From JAJDXW01 sp965202895 (GTDB taxonomy: Bacteria > Pseudomonadota > Gammaproteobacteria > HK1): a stretch of 64,000 bases of DNA. The DNA is taken from NCBI GenBank assembly GCA_965202895.1, contig OZ241901.1:3782001-3846000 (forward strand), given 5' to 3'. How positions within the stretch are numbered: the first letter of the stretch is position 1; every line of letters begins with the position of its first letter. The notes beneath the pieces are model-generated. The model saw only the letters and a program-made list of their open reading frames with translations, ran no database searches and had not been told where the DNA came from. Below, piece after piece: positions 1-9,338 of this stretch. The position numbers were made by a program, and so were the translations under genes.

Positions 1-44
1 ATTGCGCCGTCCGCGGTGGCGACGTCGACGGTGTCTTCTCTCAT
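1..44 (-). CDS. 5' end of a divergent gene, possibly dienelactone hydrolase family (partial)
   Basis: Only the first 14 codons lie in the window, reading leftward from an ATG at 44. The visible residues MREDTVDVATADGA resemble the N-terminus of dienelactone hydrolase (carboxymethylenebutenolidase) family proteins. A GGGAG-type ribosome binding site lies just upstream of the ATG on this strand. The family call rests on a very short stretch and is an inference. It would be transcribed divergently from the hydantoinase genes. Confidence 0.4.
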   Translation of the reverse strand, partial: MREDTVDVATADGA

Positions 45-259
45 CTTGCGGATCTCCCTCGCTCATCGGTGCGCCTGGTCCGGCCGGGTCCGGTCGGCTC
101 GGTCCGGACCGGGTCGGGCCGGGACGGCCGGGAAGGATGGACCCGGGAACCGCGCCGGGGGTGTGCAATGATAGGGCATGATCGCGGCGCGTCTCGCGGC
201 GGCGCGCGCCTTCGGGCGCGGCCCTCCGGAGACGGTCGGGTGTTGCGGGAGAAGGGCGG

Positions 260-2272
260 ATGCGAGGAGAGATCGGCCGGCTCGAGCTGATCCGGGAATC
301 CCTGGTCGCGGTGGTCGACGAGATGCGCGCGAACGTCATCCATTCGTCGTACTCGTCGATCATCTACGAGGGCCACGACTTCTCGTGTGCGCTCGTCACG
401 GGCGACGGCCGGCTCGTCGCGCAGGGCGTGGACGACAATCCCATCCACAATTTCGCGGTGCCCTACTCGACGGCGGAGGTGGTGCGCGCGTTCGGTGGAG
501 ACATCCACGAAGGCGACGTCTTCCTGCACAACGACCCCTACACCGGCGGCACGCATCTCAACGACGTGCTGATGCTGTATCCGGTGTTCCACGACGGGCG
601 CCTCGCGGCGTTCACCGCGACCCGCTGCCACTGGGGGGACGTCGGGGGCATGACCCCGGGAAGCCTCTCGGGGCGGGTCCGGGAGATCTACCAGGAGGGG
701 CTTCGCATCGTACCCGCCCGCATCTGCGATCGGGGACGGATGAACGACGCCTGGCTGACCCTGCTCTTCGACAACATGCGCATCCCCCGCGAGCGCCGCG
801 GGGACTTCAACACCATGCTCGGGACGTCGCGCAAGGCGGCGGAGCACGTCGGGCGGCTGTTCGCCCGCTTCGGCGGCGAGGCGCTGCTCGACGCGGTCGA
901 GGAGCTGATCGCGCGCGCCGAGAAGGTGATGCGCGCCCGCATCGCCGGGGTCCCCGACGGGACCTTCCATGCGGAGGGCTATCTCGACAGCGACGGCCGC
1001 GGCGCCGAGCCGCTCCGCGGCCGTCTCGCCCTCACCGTCGCGGGCGACCGTCTCGTCGCCGACTTCGCCGGCTCCTCGCCGCAGACCGAGGGGCCGACCA
1101 ACGTGGGGCCGGCGATGGCGTTCAACGCGGTGGCGAGCATCGTCAAGTCCTTCCTGGACCCGGACACCCCGGTGAACCACGGCTCGTTCAATCCCATCGA
1201 GATCGTGAACCCGCCGGGCAGCTTCCTGAACGCGACCCTGCCCGCGCCGTGCGGGGGAATGGTGGAGTGCCGGGCGCTCATGTGCGGGCTCGTCGTCTCC
1301 GCCCTCGGCCAGGCGCTGCCCGGGAAGCGGGTCGGGGACCTCAAGGGCGGCGGCAACCACGTCTACGTCTCGGGGCCGCACCCGGACCGCGGCGACGTCT
1401 TCCTCCTCTACGAGTACCCGGCGGCCGGGACCGGAGCGACCGCCCGCACCGACGGCAGCCACGGGGTGCGGGCCTTTCCCGAGGGCGACTTCAACGCCGT
1501 ACAGTCGGCCGAGGTGGTCGAGGCGCAGTGCCCGGTCCGGATCGAGTCCTACGGCCTCCGGGAAGGCTCGTGCGGGGACGGAGAGTTCCGGGGCGGGCTC
1601 GGGATCCGGCGCGACGTGCGGGCCCTCGCCGGCGGCGCGAGCCTCTCGGTGCTCGCGGACAAGAACCTCATCCCGCCCTTCGGGGTGGCCGGCGGGGTGG
1701 GGGGCGCCGCGAACCGCTTCACCGTCGTGCGGAACGGCGAGACCGTCGAGCCGTCCCCGGTTCCGGGCAAGGTCGGCGGCTTCGCCCTCGACGCGGGGGA
1801 CGTGGTCCGCATGGAGACCTCGGGCGGCGGCGGTTACGGGGATCCTCTGGACCGCGCGCCCGCGAGGGTGCGCGACGACGTCGCCCTCGGCTACCTCACC
1901 TCCGGGCAGGCGAGGGAGCGCTACGGGGTCGTCGTCGATCCGGCGGGCGGGGTCGACCCTGCCGCGACGGCGGAGCAGCGCGAGCGCCTCCGCGCCGCGC
2001 GGGCCCTCGTGCCGGTCACCCTTTCGAACGAGCCGGACCGGGGTGGCCCGCGGCGGCGCATCCGGCTGCCGGCCGGTCTCGCCCGCCGTCTCGGTATCGA
2101 GAGCGGCGCCCTCGTCGAGGTCGTGACCCCCGCCTGCGGAGCGGCCCTTCGCGGATGGGCGGAGGTCGCCGAACGTCCGGACCTCCCCCTCGGCGCGGAC
2201 GCGCTCGCGGCTCTCGGGGCGCACGCGGGCGACACCGTCGAGGTCCGCCCCGTCCGCCTGGCTCCGAAGTGA
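260..2272 (+). CDS. hyuB: Hydantoinase B/oxoprolinase family protein (HyuB-like)
   Basis: This is the B subunit of an ATP-dependent hydantoinase/5-oxoprolinase type enzyme, which in this family opens cyclic amides or works in carboxylases together with an A subunit. The protein has 670 residues. The N-terminal core carries the conserved HNDPYTGGTH segment (about residues 90-99), and the glycine-rich GGGGYGDPL motif comes near residue 524, as in known HyuB proteins. The last 80 or so residues extend beyond the usual family length and look like a small separate beta-rich domain. The ATG at 260 follows GAGAAGG and is the first start that covers the conserved N-terminus. hyuA follows after about 130 bp on the same strand, the usual partner arrangement, although B before A is less common. 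The substrate cannot be read from sequence. Confidence 0.9.
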   Translation: MRGEIGRLELIRESLVAVVDEMRANVIHSSYSSIIYEGHDFSCALVTGDGRLVAQGVDDNPIHNFAVPYSTAEVVRAFGGDIHEGDVFLHNDPYTGGTHLNDVLMLYPVFHDGRLAAFTATRCHWGDVGGMTPGSLSGRVREIYQEGLRIVPARICDRGRMNDAWLTLLFDNMRIPRERRGDFNTMLGTSRKAAEHVGRLFARFGGEALLDAVEELIARAEKVMRARIAGVPDGTFHAEGYLDSDGRGAEPLRGRLALTVAGDRLVADFAGSSPQTEGPTNVGPAMAFNAVASIVKSFLDPDTPVNHGSFNPIEIVNPPGSFLNATLPAPCGGMVECRALMCGLVVSALGQALPGKRVGDLKGGGNHVYVSGPHPDRGDVFLLYEYPAAGTGATARTDGSHGVRAFPEGDFNAVQSAEVVEAQCPVRIESYGLREGSCGDGEFRGGLGIRRDVRALAGGASLSVLADKNLIPPFGVAGGVGGAANRFTVVRNGETVEPSPVPGKVGGFALDAGDVVRMETSGGGGYGDPLDRAPARVRDDVALGYLTSGQARERYGVVVDPAGGVDPAATAEQRERLRAARALVPVTLSNEPDRGGPRRRIRLPAGLARRLGIESGALVEVVTPACGAALRGWAEVAERPDLPLGADALAALGAHAGDTVEVRPVRLAPK

Positions 2273-2405
2273 GCGGCGACCGCTTGCGCGGCCGCCCCGC
2301 GATTCCGCCGCACGGAATCGCGGGCGCCTTGGCCCGCACCGCGGGCGCCCCGGGCCGCGCCGGGGACGGGCGAGGGACGATATCGTCCCGTACGGCAAGC
2401 GCGCG

Positions 2406-4448
2406 ATGAGCGGCCCGAGCCATCTCGTCGGGGTGGACGTCGGGGGTACGTTCACCGACCTCGTCGCCTACGGGCCGGACGGCGTCCTGCATTCGGCCAA
2501 GGTGCCCTCGCTTCCCGGCGAGCAATGGCGGGGGGTCCTGGATGCGCTCGCCTCCCTCGGGGTGGCCCCGGGGTCGCTCCGCGCGTTCGTGCACGGGACG
2601 ACCATCGCCACCAACGCGCTCCTCGAGCGCAAGGGCGCCCGGACCGGCCTCGTGACCACGGAGGGCTTTCGCGATCTCCTCGAGATCGGCAAGGGGCGGC
2701 GGCTCGTCGGCGGGCTGTTCGACCCCGGGTGGCAGCGGCCCGCGCCGCTCGTCCCGCGCGACCGCCGACTGGAGGCGCCCGAACGGATCGCCGCGGACGG
2801 ATCGGTGGTCCGGCCCCTCGACGGCATCGACTTCGATGCGCTGGCGGCTGCGCTCCGCGGCAAGGAGGTGGAGGCGGTCGCGGTGGCGCTCCTCAACAGC
2901 TACGTCGACCGCGGGCACGAGCGGGCGGTGGCCCGCTCGCTCGCGAGCCGGCTCGAGGGGGTCCCGATCTCGGAGTCCGCCGCCCTCACCCCGGAGCGGG
3001 GCGAGTTCGAGCGGACGTCGACGGCGGTGCTCAACGCCTATCTCACCCCGGTCATGCGGAGGTACCTCGCCACCCTCGAGGCCGCGCTCGCGGAGCGGGG
3101 GATCTCGGCCCCGGTCAACATCATGGGCTCGAACGGGGGCGCGATGACGCTCCGGGCGGCGGCGGAGCGGTGCGCGGGCACCTTTCTCTCCGGGCCGGTC
3201 GGCGGGGTCACCGGCGCGGTCCGGGTCGCGGAGCGGTCGGGGGTCGACGACGTCATCACGTTCGACATGGGGGGCACGAGCACCGACGTCGCGCTCGTGC
3301 CCGGGCGCGCGCCCCGCATGTCGCACGACAACCGGATCGATGCCTTCCCGCTCAAGATGCCGCAGCTCGACATCCACACCATCGGGGCCGGCGGCGGCTC
3401 GATCGTGTGGGTCCGGTCCGACGGCACGCTCGGGGTCGGACCGCAGAGCGCCGGCGCGGCGCCCGGGCCGGCCTGCTACGGCCGGGGGGGCGCCGAGCCG
3501 ACGGTGTCCGATGCGAACCTCCTCCTCGGGCGCCTTCCCGCCGGGCGGGCGCTCGCGGGCGGGCTCGTCCTCGATGCGGGGAGGGCGCGGGCCGCGTTCC
3601 GGGCGCTCGGGGAAAGGATCGGGGGCGGCGGCGCCGAAGAGGCGGCCCTCGCGAGCGCGTCTCTCCGGATCGCGGTCGCGAGGATGGCGGGAGCGGTGCG
3701 CGAGGTCTCGGTGCACCGCGGCTTCGACCCGCGCGACTTCACCCTGCTCGGCTTCGGCGGGGCGGGGCCGATGCACGCCATGCCGGTCGCCGAGGAGCTG
3801 GGGATCACCCGGGTCCTCGTGCCGCGCCTGCCGGGGCATCTCTCCGCCTTGGGGCAGATGCTCGCCGATCTTCGCCGCGATGCGGTGGCCGCGTGGGGCG
3901 GGCGGGCCTCGGAGCTCGCCATCGACACGCTCCGGGCGCGGGCGCACGCGATGCGCGCGGACGGCGCCGCGGCGCTCGAGGCGGACGGCGTGGCCCGCGA
4001 GCGGCACCGTCACGAGCTCACCCTGGACGTGCGCTACGTCGGCCAGTCCTTCACCCTCCCGGTCCGGTGGAACCCGGACGACGCCGACTGGACGCCGCTC
4101 CGGGCCGCCTTCGATGCGCGGCACGAGGAGACCTTCGGCTACGCGGACCTCGGGAACGACGTCGAGATCGTCAACGTCCGGCTCGTCTCGATCGGAGAGG
4201 TCGACAAGCCCCCCCTCGACTTTGCCCCGCGAGGCGCCGGCGATCCGGTCATCGAGCGCCGCTCCGTGTGGTTCGGGGAGTGGCGCGAGACACCCGTCCT
4301 CGACCGCGAGCGCCTCCCGGCGGGAAGCCGGATCGAGGGGCCGGCGATCCTCGAGGAGGCAGGGGGGACGACGGTGGCGCCGCCCGGCTGGACGGTCGAG
4401 GTCGACCCGAGCGGCGCCCTGCGGTGCGAGGGAAGCGTTCGCTGGTAG
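2406..4448 (+). CDS. hyuA: Hydantoinase A/oxoprolinase family protein (HyuA-like)
   Basis: This is the A subunit, the ATP-binding partner of HyuB, with an ASKHA-type fold. Its 680 residues match the family length. The first phosphate-binding loop DVGGTFTD is at residues 10-17. The HGTTIATNALLERKGA segment is around residues 64-79. The second nucleotide-binding motif FDMGGTSTDVAL is near residue 286, and a conserved FGGAGPMHA segment lies further on. The gene probably shares a transcript with hyuB. The next gene, pyruvate carboxylase, begins about 115 bp downstream. The family includes N-methylhydantoinase, 5-oxoprolinase, acetone carboxylase and acetophenone carboxylase, and sequence alone does not separate these. 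The family call is firm and the exact reaction is open. Confidence 0.92.
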   Translation: MSGPSHLVGVDVGGTFTDLVAYGPDGVLHSAKVPSLPGEQWRGVLDALASLGVAPGSLRAFVHGTTIATNALLERKGARTGLVTTEGFRDLLEIGKGRRLVGGLFDPGWQRPAPLVPRDRRLEAPERIAADGSVVRPLDGIDFDALAAALRGKEVEAVAVALLNSYVDRGHERAVARSLASRLEGVPISESAALTPERGEFERTSTAVLNAYLTPVMRRYLATLEAALAERGISAPVNIMGSNGGAMTLRAAAERCAGTFLSGPVGGVTGAVRVAERSGVDDVITFDMGGTSTDVALVPGRAPRMSHDNRIDAFPLKMPQLDIHTIGAGGGSIVWVRSDGTLGVGPQSAGAAPGPACYGRGGAEPTVSDANLLLGRLPAGRALAGGLVLDAGRARAAFRALGERIGGGGAEEAALASASLRIAVARMAGAVREVSVHRGFDPRDFTLLGFGGAGPMHAMPVAEELGITRVLVPRLPGHLSALGQMLADLRRDAVAAWGGRASELAIDTLRARAHAMRADGAAALEADGVARERHRHELTLDVRYVGQSFTLPVRWNPDDADWTPLRAAFDARHEETFGYADLGNDVEIVNVRLVSIGEVDKPPLDFAPRGAGDPVIERRSVWFGEWRETPVLDRERLPAGSRIEGPAILEEAGGTTVAPPGWTVEVDPSGALRCEGSVRW

Positions 4449-4562
4449 GCGGGGAGGGAGAGGGGGAGGGGGAGAGCCGTCGAGCTCGGCGGGCCGTCGA
4501 GTCGGTCTCGAACCGCACCGCCCGACGGTGTATCGTCACCCGCAGCTCGGCCAAGTACGGGA

Positions 4563-7500
4563 ATGGCGGAACCAGTGAGCGAGTTTGCGAGGATCCTGGT
4601 GGCGAATCGCGGCGAGATCGCGATCCGCGTCCTGCGTGCGGCCAACGAGATGGGCAAGGCGACGGTCGCGGTGTTCGCCGACGAAGACCGGCTCTCCCTC
4701 CATCGCTCCAAGGCCGACGAGTCCTACCGGATCGGCGAGGGCCTCGGCCCGGTCACCGCCTATCTCGCGGTCGACGACATCGTCCGGGTCGCGGTCGAGA
4801 CCGGCGCGGATGCGATCCATCCCGGCTACGGGTTCCTGTCCGAATCGCCGGAGTTCGCGGAGGCCTGCGCCGCTGCCGGCGTCGCCTTCATCGGGCCGCG
4901 GCCCGACACCCTCCGCCGGCTCGGAGACAAGGTCTCCGCGCGGGCCATCGCGGCGGCGGCCGGCGTGCCCACGGTCCCCGCGACGCAGGCCCTGCCCGCG
5001 GACCCCGCGGCCGCGCTCGATCCGGTGCGTGCGGTCGGCTTTCCCGGGATCCTCAAGGCGAGCTGGGGCGGGGGCGGACGCGGCATGAGGGTCGTCGAGG
5101 GTCCGGACGCGCTCGAGCCGGCCCTGCTCGCGGCGCGGCGCGAGGCCGCCGCCGCCTTCGGCAAGGACGACGTCTACTTCGAGCGGTTCATCGGGCGGGC
5201 CCGCCACCTCGAGGTCCAGGTGCTCGCCGACACCCACGGCCGGATCGTCCACCTCTTCGAGCGCGACTGCTCCGTGCAGCGGCGCAACCAGAAGATCGTG
5301 GAGTGCGCCCCGGCCCCCGGGCTCGGACCGGCGGAGCGCGAGGAGCTTACGGGATACGCCCTTGCCATCGCGCGCGAGGCGGGTTACCTGAACGCGGGCA
5401 CCGTGGAGTTCCTGCACGATCTCGACACCGGGCGCTTCCACTTCATCGAGGTCAATCCCCGTATCCAGGTCGAGCACACCGTCACCGAGCAGGTGACCGG
5501 GGTGGACCTCGTGCGGGCCCAGATCCGCGTCGCGGAGGGAGCGCCCATCGGAGAGGCGCCGGACGCCGCGTGCCCGCCGCAGGAGGCGCTCTCCCTCCGG
5601 GGGCACGCGGTGCAGTGCCGGATCACGACCGAAGACCCGCTCGACCGCTTCATTCCCGACTACGGGCGGATCACCGCCTACCGGGCGGCGACCGGGTTCG
5701 GGGTGCGGCTCGACGGCGGCACCGCCTACGCGGGCGCGGTCATCACCCGCCACTACGATTCGCTCCTCGAGAAGATCACCGTGTGGGCGCCGTCCCGGGC
5801 TGGTGCGATCGGCCGCATGCGGCGCGCCCTCCGGGAGTTCCGGATCCGCGGCGTGGCGACCAACATCGCCTTCCTCGAGCGACTCGTCGGCGACGAGGCG
5901 TTCCGCGACGGACGGGTCACGACCCGCTTCATCGACGACAACCCGGCGCTTCTCTCCTTCCCCCGCCCGCGCGACCGGGCGAGCCGGCTGCTCCGCTACG
6001 TCGCCGAGATCACCGTCAACGGCCACCCGGAGGTGAGGGGACGGCCCGCGCCGCCCGTCCATGCACAGACCCCGCGGCCCCCCCGCCGGCAACCCCGTCC
6101 GGGGGCTCGGGACGCCCGGGACGCCCGGGCCGGCGGCGCCAAGGCCCGGCTGGACGCCGAGGGTCCGGAGGCGGTTGCGGACTGGATGCGGGCCGAGAGG
6201 CGGGTCCTCGTGACCGACACGACGATGCGCGACGCCCACCAGTCGCTCCTTGCGACCCGGATGCGGACCCACGACATCCGAAGGATCGCGGAGACTTACG
6301 CGCACAACCTGCCGGATCTCTTCTCGCTCGAATGCTGGGGCGGGGCGACCTTCGACGTGGCGATGCGCTTCCTCGGCGAGTCTCCCTGGGAGCGGCTCCG
6401 CGAGCTCCGCACCCGCATCCCGAACATCCTGCTCCAGATGCTGGTCCGGGCGTCGAACGCGGTGGGATACACCAACTACCCGGACAACGTCGTCCGGGCC
6501 TTCATCGCGCGGGCCGCCGAATCGGGCATCGACGTCTTCCGCATCTTCGACCCGCTCAACTGGGTCGAGAACATGCGGGTCTCCATCGACGCGGTGCGCG
6601 AGAGCGGCCGGATCTGCGAGGCGGCCATCTGCTACACCGCGGACCTCCACGATCCCGAGCGCGCCCGCTACGACCTCGACTACTACCTGGCGATGGCCCG
6701 CGAGCTTCGCGACGCGGGCACCCACGTCCTCGGGATCAAGGACATGGCGGGGCTGCTGAAGCCGGCGGCGGCGCGCGAGCTGGTCGCGGCGCTCCGGGAG
6801 GAGACCGGGCTGCCGGTGCACTTCCACACCCACGACACGTCGGGGATCGCGGCCGCGAGCGTGCTCGCCGCGGTGGACGCCGGGGTCGACGCCATCGACC
6901 TCGCGATGGACAGCCTGTCGGGCTTCACCTCCCAGCCCTGTCTCGGCTCGGTCGTCGAGGCGCTGCGGCGCGAGCCGCGGGACACCGGGCTCGATCCGGC
7001 CCGCATCCGGGAGCTCTCGGACTACTGGGAGGCGGTCCGCGCGCAGTACGCCGCGTTCGAGACCGACATGCGCGCCCCGGCCTCGGAGGTCTACCTGCAC
7101 GAGATGCCGGGGGGGCAGTTCACGAACCTTCGCGAGCAGGCGCGCGCGCTCGGCCTCGCCGAGCGCTGGCACGAGGTGGCGGGCGCCTATGCCGAGGTGA
7201 ACCGGATGTTCGGCGACATCATCAAGGTCACCCCCACCTCGAAGGTCGTCGGCGACCTCGCCCTGGTGATGGTCTCCGGGGGGCTCACCCGCGAGGACGT
7301 CGAGGACCCGGACCGCGAGATCGCGTTTCCCGAGTCGGTCATCGGCCTCTTCCGGGGGGAGCTCGGCCGGATGCCGGGAGGGTTCCCGGAAGCCCTGTCC
7401 CGGAAGATCCTGAAGGGCGGGGATCCGATCGGCGGGCGGCCGGGCGCCGCGCTCCCTCCGGCGGACCTCGAGGCGGCCCGGGCGAAGGCCGAAGCGGCGA

Positions 7501-8051
7501 CCGGCTGGACCCTCTCCGACGAGGAGCTCTGTTCGTACCTCCTCTATCCGAAGGTCTTCATCGACTACGCGGAGCACCGCACCCGCTACGGTCCGGTGTC
7601 GGTCCTGCCGACCGGCGTCTACTTCTACGGGCTGCCCCCGGGGCAGGAGGTCTCGATCGAGCTCGAGCGGGGCCTCACCCTCGTCATCCGGTGTCTCGCC
7701 ATCGGCGAGACCGACGCGGAGGGGAACGTCCGGGTGTTCTTCGAGCTGAACGGCCAGCCGCGGAGCGTCCGGATCGAGAACCGCGAGGCGGCGGCCACCG
7801 TGGCGCGTCGCCCCAGGGCGGATCCGGCCAACGCCTGCCACGTCTCCGCCCCGATGCCCGGGGTGGTAGCCTCGGTGGCGGTGTCGGAGGGGCGGCCGGT
7901 GGTGGCCGGCGACCTCCTCATGACCATCGAGGCGATGAAGATGGAGACCGCGCTGCACGCCGAACGCGACGGCACGGTCGCGGCCCTGCACGTGGCGGCC
8001 GGGCAATCGGTCGACGCCAAGGACCTCCTCCTCGAGTACGCGGCGGGGTGA
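4563..8051 (+). CDS. pyc: Pyruvate carboxylase, single-chain
   Basis: It carboxylates pyruvate to oxaloacetate using biotin, ATP and bicarbonate, a cytoplasmic anaplerotic step. The 1,162 residues have the expected domain order. The biotin carboxylase comes first, with NRGEIAIRV near the N-terminus, the ATP-grasp loop KASWGGGGRGMR around residue 165, and EVNPRIQVEHT near 296. The carboxyltransferase has TDTTMRDAHQSLLATRM near 551-567. The C-terminal biotinyl domain has EAMKMET with the target lysine at about residue 1126. The linker around residues 490-540 is unusually rich in Pro, Arg and Ala. ATG 4563 is chosen because the BC domain starts 11 residues later; a GTG at 4575 is the alternative. 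No frame disruption is seen, unlike the second biotin enzyme at 11.2 kb. Confidence 0.95.
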   Translation: MAEPVSEFARILVANRGEIAIRVLRAANEMGKATVAVFADEDRLSLHRSKADESYRIGEGLGPVTAYLAVDDIVRVAVETGADAIHPGYGFLSESPEFAEACAAAGVAFIGPRPDTLRRLGDKVSARAIAAAAGVPTVPATQALPADPAAALDPVRAVGFPGILKASWGGGGRGMRVVEGPDALEPALLAARREAAAAFGKDDVYFERFIGRARHLEVQVLADTHGRIVHLFERDCSVQRRNQKIVECAPAPGLGPAEREELTGYALAIAREAGYLNAGTVEFLHDLDTGRFHFIEVNPRIQVEHTVTEQVTGVDLVRAQIRVAEGAPIGEAPDAACPPQEALSLRGHAVQCRITTEDPLDRFIPDYGRITAYRAATGFGVRLDGGTAYAGAVITRHYDSLLEKITVWAPSRAGAIGRMRRALREFRIRGVATNIAFLERLVGDEAFRDGRVTTRFIDDNPALLSFPRPRDRASRLLRYVAEITVNGHPEVRGRPAPPVHAQTPRPPRRQPRPGARDARDARAGGAKARLDAEGPEAVADWMRAERRVLVTDTTMRDAHQSLLATRMRTHDIRRIAETYAHNLPDLFSLECWGGATFDVAMRFLGESPWERLRELRTRIPNILLQMLVRASNAVGYTNYPDNVVRAFIARAAESGIDVFRIFDPLNWVENMRVSIDAVRESGRICEAAICYTADLHDPERARYDLDYYLAMARELRDAGTHVLGIKDMAGLLKPAAARELVAALREETGLPVHFHTHDTSGIAAASVLAAVDAGVDAIDLAMDSLSGFTSQPCLGSVVEALRREPRDTGLDPARIRELSDYWEAVRAQYAAFETDMRAPASEVYLHEMPGGQFTNLREQARALGLAERWHEVAGAYAEVNRMFGDIIKVTPTSKVVGDLALVMVSGGLTREDVEDPDREIAFPESVIGLFRGELGRMPGGFPEALSRKILKGGDPIGGRPGAALPPADLEAARAKAEAATGWTLSDEELCSYLLYPKVFIDYAEHRTRYGPVSVLPTGVYFYGLPPGQEVSIELERGLTLVIRCLAIGETDAEGNVRVFFELNGQPRSVRIENREAAATVARRPRADPANACHVSAPMPGVVASVAVSEGRPVVAGDLLMTIEAMKMETALHAERDGTVAALHVAAGQSVDAKDLLLEYAAG

Positions 8052-8099
8052 GGGCGCAGGGACGCGGAGATCGAGGCGGGTGAGGAGGGCCGTCGGCCG

Positions 8100-9338
8100 A
8101 TGTACGACCTGCTGCTGACCCACGGAAACGTGGCGACCATGGACGGCGGTGACCGTCCGTTCGGATCGATCGAGGACGGCGCACTCGCGATCGCGGACGG
8201 GAAGATCGCCTGGATCGGCGAGAGCGGCGAAGCGCCGGAGGGCCGGGCGGCAAGGGTGCGCGACTGCGGCGGCCAGGTCGTCACCCCGGGGCTCGTGGAC
8301 CCGCATACCCATATCGTCCATGGAGGAGACGGCCTCGACGATTTCGAGATCCTGTCCCAGGGTGGCGGGCGCTGGGACCTCGAGCCCGCGGGGGCCGGGA
8401 TCCAGGAGATGGCGCGGCGTACCCGCGAGCTCTCCGAGGAGGCGCTCTACGCGGCGAGCCGGCGCCGCATGAGCCGGCTCGCCGCAAACGGGGTGACCAC
8501 CGTGGAGAGCAAGTCCGGCGCAGGGCTCGATCGGGAGACCGAGCTCCGCCAGATGCGGGTCTCGCGCGCGCTCGGCGAGGACCTGCCGGTGACCGTGGTT
8601 TCCACCTATCTCGGGGCGCACGGGCTTGCGCCCGAGTTCGCGGGGCGGCGCGACGACTACGTCACCTTCATGTGCGACGAAGTCCTGCCCGAGGCGGTGC
8701 GCGAAGGGCTCGTCGACCAGGTCGACGGCTTCTGTGATCGGAACGGGTTCGACCACGCGCAGATCGGGCGTCTCTTCGACCGTGCGCGCTCGTTCGGCCT
8801 GCCGGTCAAGCTCCATGCCGACCAGTACACCGACTTCGGGGCGGGCGGGGTCGTCGCCAGGTATCTGGGACTCTCGGCAGACCACCTCGAGTACGCCTCG
8901 CGGGCGACGGTCGAGGCGATGGCGGAGGCGGGGACCGTCGCGACCCTGCTTCCCGGAGCGCACCTGACCTTTCACGAGAGCCGGAAGCCGCCCGTCGACC
9001 TCTTCCGCGAGCTCGGCGTGCCGATGGCCCTCGCGACGAACTCGAACCCGGTGAGCTCCCCGACCGTCTCGCCGGCCGCGCAGATGCACCTCGCCTGCTA
9101 CCTGTTCCGGCTGACCGCGGAAGAGGCGGTGCGCGGGTTCACGGTCAACGGCGCCCGCGCGCTCGGGCTCTCCGGGCGGGCGGGACGGATCGCGGTCGGC
9201 CGTGCCGCCGACCTCGCGGTCTGGGAAACGGAAGACCCGCGCGGGCTCGCCGGCTCGATCGGGGGGTGTGCCTGTGTCCTGGTGGTCAAGGACGGCGTCG
9301 TCGTCCACGAGATGCCGGAGCTCGGGACCGTGCGGTGA
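8100..9338 (+). CDS. Imidazolonepropionase-like amidohydrolase with an altered metal ligand
   Basis: This 412-residue amidohydrolase aligns along its length with imidazolonepropionase (HutI), the histidine-degradation enzyme that hydrolyses 4-imidazolone-5-propanoate. The metal-binding HTH is at residues 69-71, and the KLHADQ histidine is at residue 239. The family's usual ATDxNPGTSP segment reads ATNSNPVSSP here, so Asn314 stands where HutI normally has a metal-ligand Asp. The usual KSGYGL substrate segment is KSGAGL. No other hut genes are nearby; the neighbours are pyruvate carboxylase and an overlapping M20 hydrolase. It may therefore be a related amidohydrolase of changed specificity. 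The fold is certain, but its identity as HutI is doubtful. Confidence 0.75.
   Translation: MYDLLLTHGNVATMDGGDRPFGSIEDGALAIADGKIAWIGESGEAPEGRAARVRDCGGQVVTPGLVDPHTHIVHGGDGLDDFEILSQGGGRWDLEPAGAGIQEMARRTRELSEEALYAASRRRMSRLAANGVTTVESKSGAGLDRETELRQMRVSRALGEDLPVTVVSTYLGAHGLAPEFAGRRDDYVTFMCDEVLPEAVREGLVDQVDGFCDRNGFDHAQIGRLFDRARSFGLPVKLHADQYTDFGAGGVVARYLGLSADHLEYASRATVEAMAEAGTVATLLPGAHLTFHESRKPPVDLFRELGVPMALATNSNPVSSPTVSPAAQMHLACYLFRLTAEEAVRGFTVNGARALGLSGRAGRIAVGRAADLAVWETEDPRGLAGSIGGCACVLVVKDGVVVHEMPELGTVR

Noticed and set aside
41..2455. Long leftward open frame over the hydantoinase B gene
   Set aside because: Its translation is low-complexity Arg/Ala/Pro/Asp text without any domain. It is the antisense shadow of a real gene in GC-rich DNA.
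2525..8083. Very long rightward open frame of over 1,800 codons
   Set aside because: It lies in another frame over hyuA and pyruvate carboxylase, both of which show clear motifs in their own frames. The long frame has none.
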